DNA from: Lumbricus terrestris
Lineage: Eukaryota; Annelida; Clitellata; Crassiclitellata; Lumbricidae
DNA length: 64,000 nucleotides
Direction of reading: 5' to 3'
Assembly: GCA_949752735.1 (NCBI GenBank)
Contig: OX457041.1
Span: 31,243,377-31,307,376 of the forward strand
Below, piece by piece: positions 45,601-50,490 of the stretch (within the stretch, counting starts at the first letter, position 1; each line of letters opens with the position of its first letter). Below the pieces are notes generated by a model that ran no database searches, was not told where the DNA came from, and saw only the letters and a list, made by a program, of their open reading frames with translations. A program made the translations under genes and the position numbers.

Positions 45601-48600
45601 TCAGGTAGTGATCTGTCGGGGTTCGTCACTCTGTCATCGATCTCTCGGGGTTCAATCTTCTGTTTCAGGGGTACGGGTTACTAGGCCGGAGACGCCGCAG
45701 CTCCGTTGGTCTGCGGAAGTGTTACAGTTGTATAGGGTGAAATCCCCTGGTGAAGTATCCGGTTACCGTTTGGCTACACGTGTTAGTGATTCTGCAGGGC
45801 TTGGGTTGGGCTCCTACCTGCAAGGGAAGCTACGTGTTGCATTCACGATCCTGCCGTCTTGGCGATCGTTGAGAGTCGTTTGAGCGTAACGTGAAGGTTA
45901 CGGGTTTTCTGGAGTGGAGAGTGGTGACTCCACGGGTGCGCATGAAGCCGACGTTTCGGCGATATACGTTCGAATTAGTAAAGCAGGGGCACCAAGTTCT
46001 TCGGGTTTATTATTGGTACAGTAGAGAGTTGTCGCTCCCCTCGGGTAGAGGATAGTTTGTGGCCTTAGCAAACTAGGAGCGTGGGAAGCAGAGTAAATTC
46101 TGAGAGTAAAGACCAAGTGTTATCGAGGGTTTTTTACCTGAGGTCCGTAACTGTTGAGTTAAGGGCGAACGGCGCCAGTATAATACACGGAAATTAATAA
46201 GTCTCTTCGGAGACGGGGTTACCCGATACCTGTTCCCCCAAGACTGCCAGGTCTTTTATTTTTTCCTCTGTTTTCGCGAAACAGACCAGCATCCACTACG
46301 ACGCTCTTCCGAGCGTCCGAGAAGACAGGTCTCGGTGAAGGCGGCTGTTGCCGTTGGCTGGTGGACGGGTGAGGCGAGCACTCGGGAAGCGCGCCGCGTA
46401 TTTGGTACACGGCGGCGGCGCGTGTTCCGTTGACAGGCTACGTGTGTGGAGTTGGGAGTTTCGGCCGCTGCCGGTCTCTATCGCTCCCCGGGCTTCAGCT
46501 TGACTCGGATCGGCGGAGTGTGAGCAGCGTGAGCCGTCTCTCCGTGAAATTCATTGCTACCGAGATGGGAAGAAGGTCGTGGCGCATCCTTGGCCTCGGG
46601 CCGCTGGATTGGCCCTGGTTCCAGTCACTTTGTGTGCTGGGTAAAGGAATGCGCTCAGTAGTCCCCGTTGGTGGCGAGGGATCGGTGGCCGCCAAGTGCA
46701 GCATGGTGCGCAAGAGTAAAGACGCAACGGGCAAGAAGACAAGGACCGAAGGCGCGACGGGTGGCGCACAGCGAGGCCGCTCTGTCGGTGGGACAACGGA
46801 CCCTGTGTTGGGAGTCGGCCATCCTCCATCTCAGGACGTCGCCTACTCGGCGACCGCGGACTCGGCAGAGAGCGGGTCCGACGATACGGCGCTGCACACC
46901 CGGTCACAGGCGTCGGTATCAGGTTCTTCTTCGACCGTCAGTGAAAGTGATAACGGCGCGCACGCCGCCGACAGCGACTCGGGAGATCCAGGCAATCCTG
47001 GTAAGAGCGCGGGTCTCTCGGGTCTTGGGCAGTCAGAGACTCTTGATGGTGCAGGGGCCACGGAGAAAGACCGACCCGGTCATACAGAGGCGCTTGCGGC
47101 CGACGGCAAGAGGGAAGCGGCGCAGGCGTTGTCTGCTGAGGGTCGGACGCCACATATGCAATATCATTTCTGGTAAATTTATGCTTCTGCCAACTCCAGT
47201 GGCTACCATCAGAAGCTACTGCTGGCTGGTTAAGTGAAATCCAGATGAAATGATCGTTCTATATGTTGACTTTGATGGTAAGTTATCAATCAGTGTAGCA
47301 CACATACTATAAAATTTGACTAGTGTTGAACTAGTGTAACTAATTTAACTAGTGTCAATGACAAATTAGGGATATCTTATTGAGGGACCATCACTGACAG
47401 GTTTTCTGGCACCTGATCAGATTGAGCTAAGGCAACCAATTGCATTTTACTAAAAAAAATTCAGTCCTAATTTTGATACTGCAAGATGCGAGGACAGACT
47501 GCTTACTATTGAGAACATCATCATCATCATCGCCATCTACATGCCTGCTGTTTGATAGTAATTATTAGGGCTGTTGTTCGATTAAAAATTTTAATCGAAA
47601 TTAATCGCGCGATTAATTTTTTTAATCGCAATTAACTGCAAATTAATCGCAATACATTTCCTTCAAATATACTAATTTACTATTTTCCAAGGACCCCTGA
47701 AGCATGAAATTTTAATGACTGAATGCATTCTTTCTATTGCAAACAGATTTAATAACCTTTGGCTTAGGCCTATTGAGTTTCTGCATTTAGTTTATTGAAC
47801 AGTTTTGTATGACAGACAGAATTGAAACACTGTGAAAATCAGTCAACTGCTCAAAATCCGTTAATTTTTTTCATTTGAGCCACCTTCATTTAAAATGGCC
47901 ATAATAAATAATGCCTAAATGTGAAATTAGACAACCGTTTTCGGACTATCAAGATTAATTATTTATTCAGCCAATTGTATAGGCAGACCAGTTTATTTAC
48001 ATTGGTCGGTTCAAGGGATACTCTTATTAATTAACATACGGTAATTAATGTAGGTCAACTATTGAACCTCATTATTTAGTCACAATTTTTCACAAAAGGT
48101 TGCGGTTCTTGCCAAACCTCGTCTCAATTGTCCTTCTGTAAACATTCATCATATGAAACCTGAAATCCATTGGTCTTGCCATCTCATGAAGTTCAACCAA
48201 CTTAGTCTGACGGAGTGAGGAAAGAGGAAACAACCTTGGTGGACGATGCGATGCGGCCGATGTCGACGACTCATCGTTAGTGTTTAATGCATGTTTTGGT
48301 TCGCATGCAGGCAATAATAATTGAGCAACGAATTGCTACGATAATACTCAAATTCTTTGTTGGAATATTTACCAAAGAATGTATCACTAACTTTAAGTAT
48401 GAGCCTTCCGCTTAAAACGAGTTTTCTGCCTCTGATTCCATTTTAATCAGATGTAATTAACGCATTCGATTAATGCGTAAAAATTTTTAATCGCAAAATT
48501 TTTTAACGCGTTAATCGCACGCGTTAACGTGATTAAATCAACAGCCCTAGTAATTATAAGTGAACAAAGAAGTCAATCCATTTCCTCACTTGGACAATCA

Positions 48601-50403
48601 TGGCTTCTCGAGGAGACAAAAGTCGATCAATGCCGCTCTTTATCCTCTTAGCAGATGACACTGCAAACACTTCTGTAGACACTTCTTCACATTGAAGAAC
48701 TTCTGAAACAGTAATGGTCCACGTAAAACTTGTACTTTTATTTTTTTATTAATATCACTAATCAAAATAATAAATCACAGCTCAGTCATTTCTGCAGAAA
48801 AGTTATCAAACTCAGCAGTCAGCAATGTGCTACACTACGGTCAATAAAAATTTATAGAGTAGAAATTTTGTATCATAAGCAAAAGGTAGGATGAAAGTCA
48901 GGCAGACTCTGTTGCGTATATCCTCAACTACAGGGTGCGCCAAAAAAAGTAATCCCCTACGGTTTTCAGCCCATATCTTGGCCAAACATAAGAATTTTTA
49001 AATGAAACTTTACAGTCTTAAAGGCAATTCATATTTACGTACAATGGTCAAATTACAAACAAATATTTCAAACAGAACAAAAGTTACATCACTTTTAGTG
49101 AGGCCACCCACCGTTTTTTGACGAATCAAAAACGCGACGCAACAAAAAGTTAAAAAAAACAATTTAATAATTCTGGTCAATAATTTGGCCGGAAGTAAGA
49201 ATTTGGAAATAAAATTTTACAGGCTTAAAGGCAATTCATATCGACACATGATGGCCAGATATCAGCAAAATATATCAAAGAGTATATCAAAGAATATATC
49301 AAAAGTTATGGCACTTTTAAGGAGGCCACCAACCGTTTTTTGACGATTCAAAGACGTGATGCAACAAAAAGTATCAAAAACACGATTTTATTAAGTCTCA
49401 TCTCAAATAATTGTTATCAAATAGGTTTTGAAAATGCCAGATGATCATTATTATTACTGTTTAAAAAAGGAACAGGGTACCAGCGTAGCTGCACGTCACT
49501 GAGAAGTCACTTAGCAAGATGACAATCAAATTGGTAAATAAGAAATCTGTCAGATTAATCAACAGATCCATCAAGAACTTTGCAAAGAGACTCAAAAAAA
49601 GTTTTGGCACTGGTTTTGGGCACATTGAACACAAGTTGTGAAGTACTACAAAGTTCAATTGACAACAGTTATTTGAGATGAGACTTAATAAAATCGTGTG
49701 TTTTGTTACTTTTTGTTGTGTTTCGTTTTTGAATCGTCAAAAACGGTGGGTGGCCTCACTAAAAGTGGTATAACTTTTGTCCTGTTTGAAATATTTTTAT
49801 GAAATCTGGCTATAATGCGTAAATATGAATTGTCTTTAAGCCTGTTAAATTTCATTTCGATATTCTTTCTTTTGGCCAAGATATTGGCAAAAAACCTATA
49901 AAAGATTGCATTTCATTTTTGAATCGTCAAAAAACGGTGGGTGGCCGCACTAAAAATGATATAACTTTTGTTCTGTTTGAAATATTTGTTTGTAATTCGA
50001 CCATTGTACGTAAATATGAATTGCTTTTAAGACTGTAAAGTTTCATTTAACAATTCGTATGTTTGGCCAAGATATGGACAAAAAACCGTAGGGGATTACT
50101 TTTTTGGCGCACCCTGTATATGATGATGATATACAAACGTTTGGCCGTAAATAAACTGGGCTTTGTTGGCTTTCAAGAAAAGATGATTTGATTTCAGCCA
50201 GGTGTCTAAGGTCAATGAAAGCATAGAAAACTTAAGAGAGACATAAGAAGATGGTCAGCTTAAGGACAGTCAAACCTGATTTAGCAGGGAAGGCAATCTG
50301 CAAGTCCTTGTCTGGCAAAATGACTTCATCGATGCAAGATGATCCAACATCAGGTAACTCTTCCAAGATGACATCCATCATGCAACCCAGTTCAACAGAA
50401 CAA
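12509..50403 (-). CDS. BANP: BANP (SMAR1)-like BEN-domain nuclear protein, spliced gene
   Basis: Exons in order are 50403-50276 (ATG at 50381), 48702-48590, 42506-42376, 39277-39216, 38688-38629, 38161-38086, 36982-36819, 33177-32939 and, by inference, 12610-12509. All junctions are GT-AG and phases agree throughout, giving about 350 residues. In animals BANP is a nuclear matrix-attachment and TCTCGCGAGA-binding transcription regulator. The middle (about residues 83-115) is a coiled coil. 'SWLGDEGKPEMRVRVAISP' begins the conserved region, and exons 7 and 8 give the BEN domain ('KMALTLLDYLFDRDT', 'GKHGKKQLDPL'-like, 'DSKCRTAFRRK'). The Gln-rich C-terminus known from vertebrates is not seen. 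Introns hold most transposons of the window. Exons 2-8 are firm; exons 1 and 9 rest on phase and splice signals. Confidence 0.85.
13085..13490. repeat. About 200-bp tandem duplication
   Basis: 'ATATTTAGAGAATTG.ACCAA' occurs at about 13168 and 13368. It is followed in both by AAGATTCCAAAAT-like text and by ATCTTTCA.CTTCAT.TGCCGAAATTTCA. Surrounding 12620-13080 shows no gene. Confidence 0.65.
13950..14110 (+). repeat. LINE-like 3' end with ATT-rich tail
   Basis: The frame 'LSLEVFKSKVKTYLL' before a stop resembles the L2/CR1 C-terminus. A TATTATTAAT-type tail follows. The rest of 13490-14550, including an unrecognised 110-codon ORF at 14208-14540, carries no convincing gene. Confidence 0.4.
14610..16980 (-). 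repeat. 3' LTR of the Ty3/gypsy element
   Basis: It begins TGTAGCG and ends GGGCGTTACA on the minus strand. It carries a second copy of the first 244 gag codons (ATG at 15341), whose frame runs out just past the LTR. Signals on this strand are TATAAAA at 16309-16315 and AATAAA at 16104-16109. A three-copy 33-bp repeat is at 15178-15270. Confidence 0.95.
16104..16315 (-). promoter_or_regulatory. Predicted TATA box and poly(A) signal in the 3' LTR
   Basis: TATAAAA lies at 16315-16309 and AATAAA 200 bp downstream at 16109-16104. This spacing suits a start of R near 16285 and polyadenylation before the gag start. Function is inferred from sequence only. Confidence 0.5.
16981..19772 (-). other. 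Non-coding 3' region of the Ty3/gypsy element
   Basis: No long minus-strand frame exists here. The segment next to the LTR reads AGGGAGGGCCGAGAA on the minus strand, a weak polypurine tract candidate. A 12-bp perfect inverted repeat (17000-17011, 17028-17039) sits nearby. Blocks around 18070-18310 and 18440-18640 share phrases such as CATGTAGGTTAA, suggesting an old internal duplication of about 370-380 bp. TAGGCCTA-type octamers are frequent. Confidence 0.6.
19773..26222 (-). CDS. Ty3/gypsy Gag-Pol polyprotein, intact
   Basis: The frame has 2149 codons from the ATG at 26222 (context GCTATGG). An in-frame TTG 14 codons earlier is less likely as start. Residues 1-244 are encoded in the 5' LTR. 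Features in order: an 11-residue repeat (EAIQTNAKSTH, three times), a retrotransposon Gag domain (about 620-740), two CX2CX4HX4C zinc knuckles (866-879, 898-911), protease DTG (956-958), RT with YLDD (1383-1386), RNase H with TDAS (Asp 1532), integrase HHCC (His 1759, His 1766, Cys 1796, Cys 1799), the catalytic triad Asp 1828, Asp 1888, Glu 1924 with D35E spacing, and a GPY motif (2066-2068). All key residues are present, so the element could be active. Gag and Pol share one frame without a shift or stop. Confidence 0.97.
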   Translation of the reverse strand: MEESRPVTPAQPSRPPSSMEILLEAIQTNAKSTHEAIQTNAKSTHEAIQTNAKSTHEAIQSHARSSQEAMQMHARDTQEAIATVEFNVLAVQSNVSDAISSVQSNVREALTEVVSRLERLEASPVPKPAVDLNLGPRSTAFTTADAPYHSTIALEETLGARPKDFTQPGILRRSDRLASRPPISYREFGSRNDWPPFHRWDSNPEVTSSCPPSISRARLQQHAAISSEDPEVATPGRPIGAGVTIGPSQWGQISSRDFGDDRLEEETDYAGTGEMAISFERRKEREFADNVEIMSDDGSVDIEVSKIMESRPKTVKIIDNRMHAAQQPEFRNLEVNKPIANKLSREGGDKVNPVPLASSSLPHVEYPRPDPQWRLQAPLAHVDQQRVEMSPSRVDFTQPASVMPTYQSMPDCVLDGRATSTMVGRDYALPDLPPGPAAMATVDWMQPYARPDHSNMPWRYAPTYTPSALYGSSDNRVWVDPLRCLDPLRPSDAVFPRWPTVVESARMSSCLGAQSFGFSRDAELPRCQAVMKSTPLERDETTADNKATSAVGETKALAPTNVSVGPIKIVPTTTVATQTTGDWELPSISSKGTVKELEPTASATAKEGEVKQLSTSPPKPTQFLKLGSFSGKTDVETFLRKFSVCARNNRWTDEERLNQLVVSLVEPATHLLSESNADSLDTWTALVQRLRERYGNAEQQALFQTQLSTRKQKADEDMGALVDDVRRLTSRAYPGSSTVHSEAIAVRAFLDALRDRTLALKIREREPKSLDEAYKVAMRLDGYQKAEAGGHEQHERRHGRINAIKEEDSEMKDLLRRMERLEKERQPVSAAPFRDNNRGPGRGQNGSTRNEWSNTNGSNGRGTLRCYLCHRLGHRSSACRRRPQGQMETEVEPSTRRCYECSATDHLVRNCPQRQAAEAEANGVPNGPANVYHVQGSTNAYLALKIHGKDVLALVDTGSEMSLVPASLVRRKDMTASKQLLTAANGTAIQVLGETVLRCRAADCKFDVPCLVTAQVSELILGLGWLTEQQAHLSLPDQTIVLQGRSFPLVSQDRRGICRRIAAAQHVNVPALSEMDVEVYAKLPDLRPTKTQWATPPHVLTSGLIIAGTLLPERAIDLTIRVLNPTHKVIKLSKGMQCALEEVTVAGVDQDSNSAAGCAMVSEVKDFVNSQDVEVVLSPLWSNIAEDVPLEVQQRLREILMNRRAAFSLGEWDLGFTDILRHEIDTGSETPVRQPLRRQPLSLLPIIDEQVQAMLDQGLIEPSLSPWASNVVMVQKRDGTPRFCVDYRAVNAKTRKDAYPLPLISESLDALGEAKWFSTFDLRAGYHQLAVHPRDKHKTAFVTRRGSFQFKVLPFGLCNSPASFGRMMNLVMAGLNFEICLIYLDDIIVFASDLETHLIRLEQVLVRLEGVNLKLKPSKCNLLHKKVLFLGHVVSEHGVTTDPEKIQAVRDWPTPRKVKDVRAFLGLCSYYRKFVPSFAQIARPLHQMTKKGYKFDWSGPCDNAFQKLKNCLTESPILALPNDTGMYILDTDASGESIGAVLSQIQESQERVICYGSRVCSVAEQNYDVTRRELLAVINFLKAFRPYLLGRKFILRTDHSALQWLRRTPLPIGQQARWLSVMEEFEFEIQHRSGAAHQNADALSRRPNPVNVIQERRLPSQPTSTELTDWDPLVMAEEQRQDPDLNWILQWMMTTTEMPTGEKIRSCSAMTKTLIHQWPQLTVRNGLLYRAWLNSDGEPVRYQLIPPVGRRETIIRLAHEGMSGGHLGVRRTAAQVRQRAYWPGWGEQVYQQLKRCDSCARYIRGKPPRQGPLQDMAVGEPMECLGVDITGPHPVSSRGYHYIMTVIDHYSRWAEAYPIRNQEAATVARMLMDQWIPRFGCPKQLLTDQGPCFEAALFRDLCRLMQIDKIRTSPYKPSTNGTVERLHRTLNSMLGKVVAQNQKDWDVHLPWIMGAYRASQHESTGFTPNKLFLGRETCLPIDLVLGDCNQNNEQLSVNDYIQKRTEEMRDVFQLARECMQKQAVRRAFRYDLRVKKPSFTKGQWVYYYYPRKYTRIKDKWAKWFCGPYRIMEQVSPVLFRIQKSARSQALLVYVDKLKPYLGEPPSGWTEPDLQPQEPIEFPGTEDTNDAPVELSRPRRTITRPARYCS
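25471..25488 (-). promoter_or_regulatory. Primer-binding site, inside the gag frame
   Basis: Two bases after the 5' LTR the minus strand reads TGGTCCCAGCCAGTGGGG, so the plus strand looks like a tRNA 3' end with CCA. The tRNA species was not identified. The site encodes part of 'IGPSQWGQ' in the polyprotein. Confidence 0.7.
25491..27861 (-). repeat. 5' LTR of the Ty3/gypsy element
   Basis: Same length as the 3' LTR. TATAAAA is at 27190-27196 and AATAAA at 26985-26990, both upstream of the gag ATG at 26222. Genomic RNA starting in this LTR would therefore have a leader of roughly 0.9 kb before gag. Confidence 0.95.
28488..28715. repeat. Two SINE-like copies head to head (inverted repeat)
   Basis: Arms 28488-28570 and 28624-28715 are diverged reverse complements centred on CCCAAGCACTGGGA and CACCCCTCTG. 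The left copy read on the minus strand begins GGCGTGGTGGTGTAGTGGGT, a tRNA-like A box region of the kind also seen at 50.7 kb. Short ORFs across it are by-products. Confidence 0.6.
28815..28872 (-). repeat. L2/CR1-type LINE or SINE 3' tail
   Basis: On the minus strand CACCTCTGAGTAGG...GGGGCGCTATATAAATG ends in a GAATGAATGAA tail. This is the shared LINE/SINE 3' module. Confidence 0.65.
28935..29188 (+). mobile_element. L2/CR1-type LINE, 3' end
   Basis: The frame holds 'GPSLWNDLSPSVHSTLLSGS' and 'FALSLLKTCFFSRALRTGSA'. GAGCGCCTCTGAA...GAGGTGCTTTATAAATG and an AATACAATACA tail follow. It is 5'-truncated. Confidence 0.75.
29442..30624. mobile_element. hAT-type non-autonomous element (CAGAGGTTCTCAAC ends)
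   Basis: Left CAGAGGTTCTCAACC and inverted right GTTGAGAACCTCTG. Both subterminal regions carry GTGTGTTGCAACACACC-like and CGACACACCA motifs in opposite order. The 8-bp flanks TTGTACAC and TTTTACGC match at six positions. No transposase frame is visible. Confidence 0.85.
30778..31735. mobile_element. hAT-type non-autonomous element (CAGTGCTGTCCAACC ends)
   Basis: The inverted ends are CAGTGCTGTCCAACC, each followed inside by GCGGCCCG or its complement. The flanks TCTTAAG and TCTTAATG agree as an 8-bp duplication that has lost one base on the left. The inside has no recognisable gene. Confidence 0.85.
31792..32713. mobile_element. Possible DNA transposon with CTGGGGCGGTAGTTA ends
   Basis: CTGGGGCGGTAGTTATGGGC at the left is inverted at the right (GACCCTTAACTACCGCCCCAG), about 25 bp in all. 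No clear target-site duplication was found. Near the right end a roughly 50-bp unit beginning GTATAGAGGT recurs two to three times (32550-32660). Confidence 0.5.
32939..33177 (-). CDS. BANP: BANP exon 8 (BEN domain, second half)
   Basis: The acceptor AATTCCAG precedes GTCACC and the donor is GAG|GTAAAT. The exon supplies two bases of a split Cys codon plus 79 codons. It contains 'FRITEDDWKHVKLNMDSKCR' and 'TAFRRKMLGMPLTVKAFR', the C-terminal helices of the BANP BEN domain, where vertebrates have the DSKCRTAWRRK motif. Its tail is acidic and not similar to known BANP. Confidence 0.88.
33486..34648. mobile_element. hAT-type element with internal minisatellite
   Basis: Left CAGTGGTGGCGCTACGCCAG and right, inverted, CAGTGGCGGCGCCAG. 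The duplication is CTGCTGGA (33478-33485) versus CTGCTGTA (34649-34656). It lies in the intron between BANP exons 7 and 8. The long minus and plus ORFs in it arise from the repeat array and are not genes. Confidence 0.85.
33630..33862. repeat. About 18-bp minisatellite
   Basis: The unit is close to AGTTCTGGCAGGGCAAA and recurs about ten times with variants. On the complementary strand it reads as Leu-Pro-Cys-Gln-Asn-Phe repeats. Confidence 0.85.
34953..35199 (-). repeat. tRNA-derived SINE
   Basis: On the minus strand the head reads GGCCCGGTAGAGTAGTGGTT (A box) and later GTGAGTTTGAGCCCC (B box). A unique body and a tail follow, with GGTTGCGG...CAACCGG, AATAAAGAGAATATT. Similar to a pol III tRNA head, so not a functional tRNA. 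The tail equals the 3' end of the LINE at 56.2 kb. Confidence 0.8.
35805..36679. mobile_element. hAT-type non-autonomous element (CAGTGGTCCCAAACTC ends)
   Basis: Left CAGTGGTCCCAAACTC and the inverse of CAGAGGTCTCAAACAC at the right, both followed by GGCC-rich text (GTGGGCC, GGCCCGTG). The duplication GACTAGAT is perfect (35797-35804 and 36680-36687). It sits 140 bp beyond the donor of BANP exon 7. Confidence 0.92.
36819..36982 (-). CDS. BANP: BANP exon 7 (BEN domain, first half)
   Basis: The acceptor TTTTTTGTCCAG precedes A|GATCTGCTG. The donor is AGGT|GTTAGT, chosen over the GT two bases earlier because only this restores the frame (Arg-Cys-His-Leu). The 54 codons read 'DLLHINSNCQTPMKMALTLL' and then 'DYLFDRDTLASSNLSGHSKH' and 'GKKQLDPLLIYGIR'. 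The match to the BANP BEN domain is very strong. Confidence 0.95.
38086..38161 (-). CDS. BANP: BANP exon 6
   Basis: Acceptor ATGGCAG, donor CACA|GTTAGT. It encodes 'DYLHGSWLGDEGKPEMRVRV' then AISP, equivalent to the conserved WLGDExxPEMRVR segment just before the BEN domain. Joined to exon 5 it gives EEDYLHG, and to exon 7 SPQDLLHI. Confidence 0.93.
38220..38235. repeat. ATA microsatellite
   Basis: Short run of ATA triplets. At 38513-38572 (minus) there is also a LINE 3' tail fragment (CACCCTAGAAGAGGTACTTTA type). Confidence 0.6.
38629..38688 (-). CDS. BANP: BANP exon 5
   Basis: Acceptor TTCTTAACAG, donor GGGAAG|GTCAGT. The 60 bp encode 'FLNMSGDMRKFNFITLNRE', aligned with the conserved ITLNSEEDY stretch of BANP. 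Phase fits exons 4 and 6. Confidence 0.88.
39216..39277 (-). CDS. BANP: BANP exon 4
   Basis: Acceptor ATGTTTTAG, donor GATCG|GTTAGT. It encodes 'LEVNCESPSSDIAKQEMKMI'. Similarity to known BANP is weak, but it takes the 2-base overhang of exon 3 and hands one base to exon 5, so it is the in-frame bridge. The flanks 38700-39210 and 39290-39770 show no other exon. Confidence 0.72.
39777..39944 (+). pseudogene. Non-LTR retrotransposon 3' coding fragment
   Basis: 56 codons including stop read 'SRGRQAKTWMMNVMEDLKTK' and 'VDKTRNKTIWRHLVKVSSSA'. This is homologous to the end of the fragment at 10350-10985. Confidence 0.8.
40400..41152 (+). pseudogene. L2/CR1-type LINE 3' part, frameshifted
   Basis: Successive frames give 'VRDLGVTLDQELTLLLH', 'LVHSFVTTRLDYCCSLYAG', 'VLRSAARLIGSI'-like text, 'VLHWFPLKQRIEYRISTL', 'PAYLCEFYGPTLSSHHFRSL' and 'HLKTVLFGHAEVGSASE'. 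The usual end GAGCGCCTCTGAG...GGCGCTATATAAATG follows. Several frameshifts make it inactive. It lies in the intron between BANP exons 3 and 4. Confidence 0.88.
41175..41320. repeat. Direct repeat of a 20-bp phrase
   Basis: GCAGCCATGCTGTTACAAGG occurs twice, about 124 bp apart. Confidence 0.7.
41400..41585. repeat. TTTTAGTTT-rich low-complexity block
   Basis: Irregular repetition of ATTTTAGTTTT and TAATCATTT on a T-rich strand. Confidence 0.7.
41695..41985. repeat. About 177-bp tandem duplication
   Basis: GAGCCATAAAAT...TTGAT...CACCCTC..ACTC...GGTGACAG is present twice (41698 and 41875 onward), clearly diverged. Confidence 0.6.
42376..42506 (-). CDS. BANP: BANP exon 3 (coiled coil)
   Basis: Acceptor TTTAACAG and donor ATCAAG|GTACAT; an alternative AG three bases later would drop one Gln. 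It encodes 'VVCHRLDVMEEKLEGICINS' and 'KYLEDKLEQMIQNGS'. Heptads and the CxRLDxxExKLExIC...LEdKLe pattern match the coiled-coil region near the N-terminus of BANP. Confidence 0.9.
42512..42725. repeat. Degenerate CAT/ATC microsatellite
   Basis: Runs of CATCATCATC and ATCATCAAC with interruptions. The stretch 42730-43420 shows no gene. Confidence 0.75.
43422..43649 (+). CDS. Small ORF with signal-peptide-like start
   Basis: The 75-codon ORF begins 'MKVTVFVSVSLLVLMLRTDS' with a plausible cleavage after DSA. The rest is low-complexity and overlaps the first copy of a 405-bp tandem repeat whose second copy lacks the start. No family is recognised. It may be a chance ORF or a first exon. Confidence 0.2.
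   Translation: MKVTVFVSVSLLVLMLRTDSASVDIPSALRAIIQNYVCVHSSIAKLKTTDNYNLYTVIFDFYIYGQIIIFLNFQL
43493..44302. repeat. Exact-period tandem duplication, 2 x 405 bp
   Basis: Copies at 43493-43897 and 43898-44302 differ at only a few bases noticed (for example ACATTCG/ACTTTCG, CAATATT/CAACATT, GTAGATAGG/GTAGGTAGG). The equal length and low divergence indicate a recent duplication. Each copy ends with TTTGTATAACATGC. Confidence 0.92.
44466..45159. mobile_element. piggyBac-type MITE
   Basis: The ends CCCCTTCAGC and inverted GCTAAAGGGG are flanked by CTAA and TTAA, close to the TTAA target of piggyBac elements. A 63-codon ORF inside (44697-44888) has an acidic 'SSDRENSDDDNDGSQ' run, like the N-terminus of some piggyBac transposases, but no catalytic part. 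Confidence 0.5.
45270..47180 (+). other. CpG-rich block with unassigned ORF, possibly a retroelement 5' end
   Basis: GC and CpG content rise sharply between AT-rich flanks. AATAAAG occurs at about 45423, soon after a TATAGAG at about 45402, and a perfect hairpin (GGAGTAGT...ACTACTCC) at 45461-45481. The arrangement could be an LTR followed by a leader and a truncated gag. No matching second LTR, primer site or RT was found. It lies between BANP exons 2 and 3. Confidence 0.4.
46704..47176 (+). CDS. Hypothetical low-complexity ORF in the CpG-rich block
   Basis: From the ATG at 46704 (context AGCATGG) 157 codons read through a basic start (MVRKSKDATGKKTRTEG) into Ser/Asp/Gly-rich sequence such as 'ESDNGAHAADSDSGDPGNPG'. 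The frame is open upstream to 46430. Near the end the sequence TTTCTG|GTAAAT looks like a splice donor. No domain is recognised. Overlapping ORFs in other frames reflect the GC bias. It could be a gag N-terminus or a first exon. Confidence 0.3.
47566..48549. mobile_element. hAT-type MITE with TTAATCG subterminal arrays
   Basis: Ends TAGGGCTGTTG and its inverse, with a perfect 8-bp duplication GTAATTAT (47558-47565 and 48550-48557). Both subterminal regions are packed with TTAATCG / CGATTAA motifs, the kind of array transposases bind. It starts 40 bp inside the intron after BANP exon 2. The inner ORF at 48090-48314 is unrecognised. Confidence 0.9.
48590..48702 (-). CDS. BANP: BANP exon 2
   Basis: Acceptor ATTACTGTTTCAG, donor GTCCAA|GTGAGG. 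It completes a Glu codon begun in exon 1 and encodes 37 residues including 'VFAVSSAKRIKSGIDRLLSP'. The KRI/KRQR-like basic patch and position before the coiled coil fit the N-terminal region of BANP. It ends in phase 0 as exon 3 requires. Confidence 0.78.
48931..50116. mobile_element. Tc1/mariner-type foldback element with very long inverted repeats
   Basis: The ends CAGGGTGCGCCAAAAAA are flanked by TA on both sides (48929-48930, 50117-50118). Each arm is about 470-500 bp and holds two diverged copies of a 200-bp unit containing GGCCAAGATAT, a TTGAATCGTCAAAAA-like stretch and GGTGGGTGGCC. Only 49440-49650 is unpaired. That spacer contains a transposase remnant. Confidence 0.88.
49519..49641 (+). 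pseudogene. Mariner transposase C-terminal remnant
   Basis: 40 codons end 'NRSIKNFAKRLKKSFGTGFG' and HIEHKL before TGA. The pattern RL...G.GHxEHxL is the usual C-terminus of mariner transposases. The DNA-binding and catalytic parts are gone. Confidence 0.65.
50276..50403 (-). CDS. BANP: BANP exon 1 (first coding exon)
   Basis: A strong acceptor (TTTTGGTTTTGCAG) and donor ATCAG|GTTTGA bound it. Two adjacent ATGs lie at 50381 and 50378. The product starts 'MMDVILEELPDVGSSCIDEV' and is acidic, like the BANP N-terminus. Frame and the one-base overhang fit exon 2. Upstream codons of the exon are also open, so an additional coding exon cannot be excluded. Confidence 0.65.
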
Positions 50404-50490
50404 CTGCAAAACCAAAACAAAACAACTTTCTGTCGACAATTTATCAAAGTCAGGCTTATGTTCTTCAATGATAGTAACTACAACCATGAT

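Noticed and set aside
46557..46907. Several overlapping minus ORFs in the CpG-rich block
   Set aside because: High GC removes stop codons in all frames; none has a recognisable motif.
47566..47660. Telomere-like or satellite TTAATCG repeats
   Set aside because: They are subterminal motifs of a bounded hAT MITE with a perfect 8-bp duplication.
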